From Argopecten irradians (taxonomy: Eukaryota > Mollusca > Bivalvia > Pectinida > Pectinidae): a stretch of DNA of 64,000 nt. The notes under the pieces are model-generated. The model was not told the origin of the DNA. It searched no databases and saw only the letters and a program-made list of their open reading frames with translations. Position numbers and translations under genes: made by a program. Position 1 is the stretch's first letter, and every line of letters starts with the position of its first letter. Positions 23,501 to 35,500 of the stretch are shown here, in pieces. The stretch spans positions 31,191,540 through 31,255,539 of the forward strand of contig NC_091134.1 in the NCBI RefSeq assembly GCF_041381155.1, given 5' to 3'.

Positions 23501-26500
23501 GCTAGCGATAATGATCCATCGATGTCTACTTTATACTTTTAGGAAAATAGTACTTTGCATTTTCATTATTTTCGACTTAATTGACATAATTTTCAATTTT
23601 AATTAAGACTTAAATGTATTCCATCATTCCTCATTACAGTATTAGTGACCTCAACATGCCAGTCAATGAGTTGGTTCGTCTAGTACACGTGTACTCCACT
23701 CCCTGGGAGGAAAAGAGCACCGCCCTTAAAAAACTCCACGAGGATTACGAGAGCAAACAAAGACAACTTAACATTGCCATTAAACGTCTACAGCTGGTTG
23801 ATGCCCATGTAAGTTAAAATTTATCAGTTGAGGCTCTTTTATCAAGGCAAAACAAATCTGTAGACGTCTGAAATATATTTTACACCTTATACTCATTGGA
23901 GAATGTGACTAGACCATAATTTGACCAGATTGATCTGACTAAAACAATTGATAAGATGGAGTATGCTTACTCTCTTTGAGTACATAGTTCTGTCCCACTT
24001 TGCATTTTTCTGTTTTGCCTCCAACAAGCAGTTGACTGTATGTAGTTATCAGTTAGTCATTGGAGGCAGTGTACAAAAAAAAATTTCTGTGTGATAACTC
24101 TAGTTGCCATTGATAACCAAACTCCGGCTAGGGAGAAAAAATGTCAATAAGTGAATTTTTCACATGAAATTCATGTTTAATTTATATTATTCATGTGAAA
24201 TTCACATGAGATGTATGTGATTTTTTTGACACGAAATTGACATGAATATTTTGTTTATATGAATTTCATGTGAGAAAATCCATTATCTTTTCAGTCTAAG
24301 AGAATTGCCAGAGAGAAAAGAATAATGAATTGGGAGAAATTGTTTGCCAAAATAATGAGCAACAAGGGTCATGGAAGGAGATGGAAGTTCCTTATAGAGA
24401 CGATTAAACAGAAGGCCCAGCTCGGGTAAGTCATACAGAAAAAATTATTTTGATTGTCATAAAAACTAGAAAGATATTTCTCAAGTTAACAATTTGGTTA
24501 CAGTAAAAGTATTCAGAAAAAATTAACTTCATATTTGGAAGGTGGGAGACAACTTTCCTTATAATAATAATAATAATAATAATAATGGAAAGAACCTAAA
24601 ATGAAGAATCTTCTATTGAGCAAATTTATCAATATGATGTTTACAATGTTTCTGGTCAATTGGGCTGCCATTATATCTGATGAACTACCATGTAGCCGGT
24701 TATTTTCGTAGGACAAAATGTTAGCGATTTGAACTACCATCTAAATTGTATAATGTTCACACTTTTTTTGGCTAAAAATTAAGTAAAATTGATGAAATTT
24801 AATTTTTATGGTTTTAAATTTTCATGATCTGGCTTTTAGAATATATATGACTCAATCATTTTTCAATATTTGGCGGATCAAATTTTCAAAACTTCATGGC
24901 TTTGACCCATGAAATCATGAAAATATCATCCCCCCCAAACATAACTGGCCTATACTGTATTTCTTTAAACCAAGATTTTGAAGAGTTATTGAATTACTAA
25001 AAATATCAGTCTTGTATGAGTACATACGTGCATGTACAGTTTTTGTAATCCAAAGTTCCAGAGAAAAACTGGGACACTTAACAGGACAGTCCATGTTAGC
25101 TAACTTCTTTTGAAATTTTGGGAGTCTAGAATACACTGGAATGCTCCTAAGTTTTAGAAAAAAATTGAGAGTCTGTATGAGAAGCCATTTCAACTTACTT
25201 ACTGATTTGCTATCTTTGACAGACTAGAGCATGTACAGGAATATTCGAAAGCTTTAGAGGAGAGTTCAGAGGAAGAAGGCGAAGAAGACGACGAAATGCC
25301 AATAAAACTAAACAGACATGATGATGGAGGTGACAGTGATAAACTCTCGGTATGTATACCAGTACAGTATCCATAATTAATCATTGTACAGTTTTACATG
25401 GTTAAAGTAAATCAACCTCAGTTTAGGACCAACAAAATTTATTCTTAATAAACATAGTTTGTTATACACTTTCTATAAACAATCTTATTTATAGAAACCT
25501 TGACGATGAGTGAAAGTTACTTTATTAACACCATGAATTTTTATATTATTGACAGCATAACCTCATATGTTTCAAAGAAAACATTAAGAGTTTTGCTTAC
25601 AAATAACGACATCAAAATGCATACCTACCCTCATGGGAGGTAACTCTACAATATGCAACAACGGAATAGTGTTTTATATGTATTATCATATCTGTAGGAT
25701 TTGGAAGAGGAGGAGGCAGAGGAAGGGCAAGCTGAGGAGGAAAGTGAGAAGGCTGAAACGCCAGCAGAGGAGGGCGAAGATGAAGAATCAGAAAAGAATG
25801 AGGGAGAAGGCAAAGAAGAAGGAGAGGGCGCTAGTAGCCGTGTCGGAACACCAAAGGTTAGTAAGATTCAGCTGGTAAGATTGACTGAGGGTGGTATAGT
25901 TGTAACAGATGATGAGCTGATTGTGTTGGTATTTATAATAAAGCAACAGGTAGATAGGAACAATGTTGAATCTAGAAGTGGCATTAGGGCTTCTTTATAC
26001 ACATTTTTGCCAAGATAGTACCTGTATGTTTTGGAATATGTATGCAATACAACGTAGTTTAAAAAAAGACATAGGAATCGAAATATTGACAACTATTAGA
26101 TAGCTTTTAGTCTTGTCATTATCAACTTTTAAATAGAGATTTAGTAATATCATGATTCACAAGAAAAGGCATACTGGTAATCATCATATTTTTCAAGATT
26201 GTTTAAAATTTAGACCATGTTTTATTTTGTAAAGGCATGCACATACCCGGTGTAATTCTATACAAATCAAAGGACCCATTTAAAGTTTCACAAATTTTAT
26301 ATTGATGTCTGAATACTGTAACTAAGCAAAAGTATGCCTATCTTGTCAATTCAAATTCCCCTTATTGTTTTACAGAAAGTGAGGTTTGCTGACGAGGAGA
26401 AAGTGGAACCTACAAAGGAAGTGTCAACGTGGACACACGAGCCTCAATATGATAACTTCCTGTTCATGAGAGTGTTTACACCAACAGGGCTGGACCAGAA

Positions 26501-29500
26501 GGACGTCAAATGTATGATCAAATATGGCGCTAAAACCTACAAAACAGGCAGACTGGATCCCGAAGAACCACAGGTAAGTATCAAGGAGAGTTGAACATGT
26601 TTGTATGTAAAATGATCTAAAGATTATTGTTCTTTATAGAATCAGTTCAAAGGGAATTTTCAGCATTTCATGCCAAAGGTATGTCTCCTTTTGAATATTT
26701 CCTTTTAAATGCAAGGTGGTCTTCATATTGTTTGTGCTTGAGCTTCGTTCTTCTTGTTCTAATGACGTTTGCCTGTTAGTCATAAATGAACTTTTAAATT
26801 CAATTTTAGCAGAGTTGTTGCCCTTTTTTATTTGCTGAAAGATGCCATTTTGGCAGTATAACAGTACTGCAGTAATCTTCTCTCTCTAATAGAAGATTAA
26901 AACCATGACTTATTGTAAAGCTGCTAGTGTATCTGTTACAGGCTCCTGAAGAACCCAAACCCAAAGCTAAAGGCCTGATAGGATCCAAGGGGAAAGCATT
27001 ACAAGGTGAGATCAATATCTCTTAGTTATGAATCTTATCATTTGTCACAATTCTAAACTTTCCATTTTTAAATTTTTTTTCAACATGTCAGTAAACAATT
27101 TCTCATATAAACATGTTGATTGGAACAAAAATTAAGTAAAAAATGATGTACCGGTAATAATACATTATGGATGTTCTAACATTGTCACAACCTAGATTTG
27201 TATGACAGGTGTTGATTAGAATGCAGAGAATACTTTCTCTCCTGGGACTCCTGGTTCTAATTTCTTTTCCAGGAGTTGCATAACCAACTATCAGCTTGGA
27301 TTATTTTGTTTTTAATATATGTGTTGTTTTAAACATTGTGTATAATTATTTTATTTTACTCAGAAAAATCTTTCACCATATATCCTATACCACTTACATT
27401 ACCATTTTGATCCATAAAATCAAATTTCATTTTCAGCTAATTAACTTACAACCTGTTCTCATATCCCATTACTTGTTTTGATTTGCAGAAACAGAACCAG
27501 GTACATGGATGTCAACAATTTATTTATTTGTTTTCCTTCACTGTAGCGGGTGGCATATTTAGTTTTTCATCATCCTTCCTACATATCTTATTAACATACC
27601 TTGTTCCCTATTTATAATAACATCATTTCCTATTTGTTTCCTCAATATGTATAAGTTATCTTTCGGCGAAGGTCTTAAATTGCATGGAAAACAGCCATGT
27701 TTCTATGGCGGTAATATTAGATTATATTCATATTTGTGAAAACTTTGAGAAAATTGTAAGATATACATTTAAAACTCATACAGAATTAGTCAAAATTAAC
27801 CTTATGCCTCCCTGAAAATAAATATGAACTGATCTCTTTCTACTGATGGAACAGGTCATTGAAAACTTCCAGGGATGAAGAGTCAAGACAATAAGATAAT
27901 TTTTGAAATTTTTAAAACTTTTTCAAATATCCTAGCTTCCATGGCTAGGAAAACTTTACAATGACAAATATGCATACAGATTTATATTTTTTTTAGTATA
28001 TAAATTGATTAATAATGTACTAACACATATTTAGATGTTTATATTTCCCTGAAAGACTTTGTTAATTAGGAGAAATAGTGTATATAAACATGTACAACAT
28101 AAATTCCTTCTATTAAGAACTAAAATACTAATTGATTACAGCATATATACATGTATAGGTAAATGGGATAAGCAATATGTCTTAATGTGGTTAGAAATGC
28201 ATAAAACTGGCTATGTGCCTCTAAATATATAAGTCACCTGTAATATACAGTTGTACATTTTCTTACCATAGATACATGTGCACTCAAAGATTTAGACTAT
28301 CGTTTCCAAACAACCACTTACCACCCCTTCATTCTCATCACCATTGTAGATATTTTAAGTTTGCTAGAATTTCAATTTTTGTTCGATTTTATTGGTAGTT
28401 TTGTGTGGATGCAGATTTTGCCATCAATGTAGTTACTGTTAAGCAGGCCTGCTTTTCATTATTCTATCCCCAAATGACACCCATAGAGTGGGGGTCGGGA
28501 GTAGGTTGGGGTTGGAGGGAATATAATTTGTATTTTGTCTATCCGTCTGTCCATCTACACATTTGTTGTTCATTCTTAATTTCCAATACCAGGTACTTCT
28601 TGTAACTAAAACCTCTTATTTAGGTCTTAATGTCTCCAATGCCAAATGTAGGTCACTGTTACCTGCGTTTTGACCTTTGACCTACAATAAAGAAATATCT
28701 TGTTTGACCTCTATCTCTTACACTGCTGGGGATTAGGGACTGTATTTCAACATTGTTTTATGATAGCATGCAATACCCTTTCAGGATTCTTAGTATTTTG
28801 CATGAATATAAAATTTCCCTTGCCCGTATTTGCATGCATCTCAAACGACGACACAAACTTGTTTTATATTTTTATTGATAAATTTATAATTTTAACACAT
28901 TTTACTTGACAGATATCACAGCTTTCATTGTTTATTTTTTTGATTAAATTTGTCTGAAATATTTACATAGATTTACAGATTAAAGGTTTGATTCATGCAT
29001 GTAGAGTAACTTATTAGAATGAATCAATATTTCTTGTTTTATCTATGCTACGTTGAAACTTGGATAGTAATTGAATAGATATACAAACCAAGAAAAAGTA
29101 TAAAAGTTATATAAAGATGCATGTGTTATTTACTGAGTCTTGTTACTTTTATTCAGACAAATTACAGAAAAAGAAAAAGGCAGACGACAAGGCACCTAAG
29201 TCAAGGTATGTTTCTCTGACCCCAGTTACTGACATTAATGAATCAGAATGGGGATTATTCTCAATTAACTGCTGATTAAGATGCCACAGGCAAAAATGAG
29301 TATGCACACATAAATTTGTAACTAAGAAATCGATTTTGTACTGATTTTACCTCTGGAGGATGATTATTTGGCAATTTTAAAACTTTATGTAATAATGATA
29401 TCTGAAAGGTTCTGTATCTTTTTTTTATTAAATCTATAAAGTAACATCTATATACAAAATGAAAAGTGTTGATATTTGAGTTAATGTACAATTTAATTTC

Positions 29501-32500
29501 TATGCTGTTTGATGGTAATGAAAAATTAAAATGTACATCAGTACTGTTTTACAGGATTGTATAGGGTCAGTTATCAGTGACCAGAGAGTTTAATTCATAG
29601 AGCAAGAAAACAAATCAAAAGGTTACAGTTTGAAACCCTGTCTTATCACATTTTCTTTCCACAATGCAAATGAAAAAAATGAAAATTGTTCAGTAAACCC
29701 TTGGTAAATTCGATCTGGCCTAAGTTATCAGAAATAACCTTATATTATTTTATACTGTATTAGATTCGAGGAGATTTCCTTTGAAATCCCAGAAGAAATA
29801 CCAGATGGTGTTTGGACAAAACCCACCAAGGAGGACCCACAGAACATTCAGGTATCTGTACATATCGGTCCTCAGGAGGAAATCTTCGCCATGGCAACCA
29901 TTGACATGGAGGAAATCAAGGCTCAGGTAGGAATTATCTCCCTTTATTTGATACGCTTGGTTCAATAATTACAAATTTGTTATGCAAATATACAATGTGT
30001 ATATTAATTATTAGTGTATATTTAAGTATAAATTACTTATTATTTTTTACTTGATTTATTTATTGGATATAATTAAGTGACTGAATGAATATTTAGCGAG
30101 TTGTTGCTCTTTTGGAATTGTGAATTTTTGTCTCAATTTATTTGTTTTATATCCGAATTGATAATTCATAAAATTGATGGCATTTTAGTTGCGTGTACAG
30201 TACACTAACTAATTAACACTGTACTTATTCCTAATACAGAACCTAAAAGAAGTGTTCTTACCTGAGCCCCATGGCGACGATGATGTCCCAACAACCCCTA
30301 GAGGTCGTGGAGGACGTAGTGATGTGGGTGACTTTGACTCCCTATCTGACGATGTTGAGATCAGTCTGCCTGGAGACCAAGAAGTGAAGAAACAACCAGA
30401 ACCAGTATCTAATGAACTAGTGAAGGACATTGAAGCTATTCCGTTCCCATTATTGTCTGTAAATCCCACCAAAGGTGACTCCATGCATGCCTCGTGTGGT
30501 ACACTCCCGCTCGTCATGTACATAGGTAGACGACTCAAGCCACTGGAGTTTAACAGGCAGTGTGGTGAGTAAACGTTCACAGATACCTCTAGATCTATTT
30601 CTGTAAAGATTTTACTCTACCCAAGGACTTTACCTTTGTTGAAGCAATTTAAAGGTTTGTGCTCAGGTGAGAACTTACAATAGTTGAGTCTCTTTTTAAA
30701 CACCTACTACATGTAAATTTGAAATGTATGAACTATCACATTTATGTGGCAATACATCTAATGTGTGCCTAGTTTTGCATTTCTGCTATTCGGTATTTGC
30801 ATATTACAGAGTTATCTGCCCTTGCGAGTAGATATGTTGATTGTTACATCCTTATTCCATGAGCGACACAGCATATATTTTAGTAATACCTAACCGCAAG
30901 GGACTGTTGTATACAAAGACTGAATAGGTATCTTATTTACTTCTACATCTTCCAGGTACGATGACCTTGAACTCTTTGGTATTTGACATGGCTGGCATTG
31001 ACCTTGACACTTGGAGAAAAGAAGACCTTAACAAAGAGTTGAGGGACCAGGCTAGCTCTGCTCTACACTTGACACCTGAACCTCCTAAGGAGCCAACACC
31101 CCCTCCCCCACCCCCGAAGGAACCGACTCCTCCTCCCCCCAAGGAGCCCACACCACCGCCTCCAAAAGAGCCAACCCCACCACCCCCTCCCAAGGAGCTG
31201 ACCCCAGAACCAAAAGAGGTCTGTAACAGTAATGTCATTGATATGAAACTCCTATGATCTTTGATATATAGGAGGTTTCACTACTATGTTTATCCACTAA
31301 CATCTCAAAAAACTAAACATGGTGTACCATATATATAATATATATAGAAATACAAATACATTTTGTTTTGAAGTGGGTTTTTTTATATACAGAAAGGATT
31401 AATTTCTAATCAAAGAAACTTAACATAATTATTTAATTAGCAATCCTCTGTTTCCCATCACTGATTCTACCAGGAATATGCTCCTTGCTCAGTAATAAGC
31501 CACCTCCCCTTTACACAAGTCGTTTGATAATTAGGACCATATCTGCAATAACCCCCCACTATTTCTGATTCTGTTTTCAAGATTCCATTTTCAGCATTAT
31601 TTTACCATAAAATCACTCATAGACCATTTTTTCATATATAAATCAATTAGAAAGTAGGATTTTTGCATAATATTGTTTTAAATTTACCGTAATTAAAATT
31701 TAGATAATTATCCAGACATTCTAAATATTTTTTTTTATTGATTCTATAGGATATGATCCCCAAGAGAGAGTTTGATGAGATGGTGGAGAAACACAACACT
31801 GATCTGCGTTACATACAGGAGGAGTATGAGTAAGTATATTCTGTACAGAAATACATACCATTTTCAACCCAATAAGTGCCCAAGGCAGTTAAAATAATTT
31901 AAATGAAGGGATGTTTTATTGCACAAAATAATGCACAGGTTAAGCCATTAATCAAATTAAATGAAATTAAATAGAGAAACCTACATGGTTTTCATAGTTT
32001 CAATATGTATTTTTAAAAAGTCAAGGTAAGTAAAATCGAGGCCTCCAAATGGGGAAGGAGTGCTTAAAGGGACAGGGGCGCTTATTGGGTCAAATATGAC
32101 AGCTTTCGATGTTCCTTAGGTCTGTGAAAATTTATCAAATGGGTTCTACATTAGAACCTCAATTTTTTCCCTTAGAGAACAACATGTATGGGTACTCTAG
32201 ACCATTGGCATGTAAAATAAAAGGTAGCTTTCATATGAAATGTTCATTAGGTCTACATTAGGGTTACTTTGGCAAAAAAAATCTGTAGGTCAGGATTTTT
32301 TTTTTTTTTTTTTTAGTTCGTCTTTCACTCTAAAATAATGGCCGGAACCAGAGTCTGAGGTGGAAATCCCTACTTTAAAAAAAAAAAATCCTAGAAAAGT
32401 GGAAAAAAATTAGGGTCGGAGGAAAAAATTTAGGGTTGGTCGGGTAACCCTAAACAGACATATTATTTCTTTTGGCCTTATCATAAGTGGATCTCATTAG

Positions 32501-35500
32501 GCAAGGGAGTTCGATGTTTTGATAGACTGCATGGCAGATTAAGATATATTATACAGCAGACTTAATTGTCATGTTATTATTCTTTAAAGTCGGACAATAG
32601 ACAAATGACTACAAGCATAACTTTACCTTGTTTTTACTCCCAGAAAACGTCTACAACAGCTGACCGACAGTCTACAGACAATGGAGCAAACACGATTTCA
32701 GATGCAGGAACAGATGAAACAACAACAGCAACAACAACAGCTACAGATCCAACAACAACAACAACTCTTCCTACAACAACAGGCCGCCCGGTCCTCACAG
32801 CGCCCCCTGTCCCACGAGAGTCGACGATCGGGCGGTAGTGCCACGCGACGGGAGGCCCAACCACAACCCCCACCCCTAGTCCCTGTTAATACTGCCTCGC
32901 CCTCCATGGATACCATCCCCATACCTCCTAGGACTAGTCCAAAGTAAGTTCTGTTGTATAAACTAAACCAAAATCTGAAAACAGGAAGTAGGCCCTGGTG
33001 GCGATCTTGGAATTCAATGTGATCACTAATTTTAGGTGTATAGAGAAAATCTGGCTCTGATATTTATTATAAACTTTGCCAAACATTTATCATCATATAA
33101 TCTTGCACATTACTTTAAGTTAAAGCAGGATATAAGATTTTGAAGTTTTCTGTGATTTTAGCCGACCTGAGACTGCTCCAGATACTAGGAAGTCTGTGCC
33201 AATGCCGTCAGTACGTCGTACCAGACCTGCACGACCGTCCCGTCCCACACCTCAGCACTGGGGCCCAGGCATACCAGAGGATGTGAGTTTCACACTGGAA
33301 TTTTTATTGTGTGTCATATTCTTCGTAGATGTTATTACAAAAAATGTACATCTGTAAATTCTCTCCCTTGGACTGGGTATTGTGGAATTATTTTGGTATT
33401 TCATAATACAACTTATCAGTATCCTTCAAATGACAATGTTTTTGTAGTGTTTTCATTAAGTTATTTACAAAGTACAATGCAGTAAAAAGGGTTCACTGTA
33501 GTCATAGTTACCAAGACTGGAGTGGCATAGTGGTTAAAGTGTTTTTCACCATTCAGAATCTATAGCCATCAACCCCATTATAAATGTTGTGGGTCAAGTA
33601 CTGACCAAGTACTAGTTGGTGGTTTTCTTTGGGTACTTCATAAATCTGGACCATCCTTGATTGAATGTTTTGCGTTGGATATCTTACCAATTGCTTGACC
33701 ATTTGGTCTAGAATGACCATATTGGATCTGATTTCTTGCCAGTTCCTTGACCGTCTGTCCTATGTTGAATGTATTGTGTGTGATTTCTTGCCAGTTCCTT
33801 GACCGTCTGTCCTATATTGAATGTATTGTGTCTGATTTCTTGCCAGTTCCTTGACCGTCTGTCCTATGTTGAATGTATTGTGTCTGATTTCTTGCCAGTT
33901 CCTTGACCGTCTGTCCTATATTGAATGTATTGTGTCTGATTTCTTGCCAGTTCCTTGACCGTCTGTCCTATATTGAATGTATTGTGTCTGATTTCTTGCC
34001 AGTTCCTTGACCGTCTGGCCTGGTTTGAGGAGGAATCCAACAAACATAAGGAAGAGATGGTCAGCAAGATCTCCAAACAAATTCAGGAGGACATCGAGAG
34101 GAAGCTAGCTGGGCAGCATAAACTCAGCAAGAAAGAGGAGGAGATGTATGATGCTTTGAAAGGTCAGTGTCAGCTGAGGTCATGGGTTGATTCTTTTCAG
34201 AGCTAATATAACTAGAGGTCAAGGTCAATGTCAGAGTGCTTCAAAACCATTTCAACTACATTCGTAGCTTAATGATTAATTATAGTGTAATGAATTAATT
34301 TTCTTATCAATGTGTAATTGTCAGTATGAATTAGAAACACATTTGTTAAAAAGGTTTAATAAAACCTACCATTTCTGAATAAAGGCCATCAGCCTGTATG
34401 ACCACTCTCATAAGATCCCCACTGGCCAATTTTAACATAATTTAACCTCTCTTTCTGGTGGTTCTATCGAAGGATAAAGTTGAGTAGGGTATCGATATTT
34501 GGAATGGACCGCGAAGCGGTCCATGAAACAAATATCGATACCCTACTCAACTTTATCCTTCGATAGAACCACCAGAGAGAGACTTTAATCCTTATATTTA
34601 CAGTCTGAACTATTATTTTCATAGCTCAAAATTTACACTTTATAGTGTTTATGGCATTTATAAGACTAAAATTGGATTATATCGTTTGGTTCCGACGGGC
34701 ATTTGGAACAGCCACTCGAAGTGGCGGAAATTCCCGCCAATTTATCAATGAACATACAAATAAAATGAGTTCCGTCTGATGAAGCATATATCTGGTGTTT
34801 TCCCGGTATGAAACTATAAATCGTTATATTTATCTGTTGTAAAAAACACCATGGTGCAAAGCAGTTTGGTTTTAATCTTTTGCTTCGTATTATTACACAC
34901 GCTTACACAATTCATAACGTGGCAGGATATTTAACGTAGTTGTGACGCGGCGTCCGATTCAAACCGCCTGTGTCAAGGAGGTGTGACAAACAGACAGTTT
35001 CTTCAATTTTGTGATCACTTGAGTTCTACTTAATCAGTTCACGTTTGAAATTACTTGAATACATGGATGTTAAGATAGTATCATGACATTATTTCCGGAT
35101 TTTGGAGATTTTCAAATGTATCGGAACGTCGTTTCGAGGAACATGTACAAACACAGGTAGGCCCACTACTATAAACGTTTACCGCTCTCTAAATGTTAGC
35201 TTATATTTATATTGTTGTTTCATACACTTCAATAAATATTAGAGATATCTATTACAAGTATTGTAAAGCTACAATTCTAGGATTCCGTTTCATTGATATT
35301 TCGAAACACCCAAACGTACATTGTGTAGGTAGATTCACAGTAGATAACGTACAGGACTTGTCTGTCCCGCGAGGTGAACAAAAATGCATTGTCGTGCTTG
35401 GTCGTTTTGGTTAAACTTATCCATCTAAAGACTGATGTTGTCCTGATATATCTTATCCATTTGCGTACAACCAAAGATGTTAAAAATACAAATATGATGT

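Noticed and set aside
30933..31238. Gly-rich minus-strand ORF
   Set aside because: Antisense of the KEPTPPPP-coding repeats of exon 14.
32566..32922. ORFs in other frames and antisense to exon 16
   Set aside because: They are Thr-, Val- or Cys-rich shadows of the CAA/CAG and CCN codons of the true frame.
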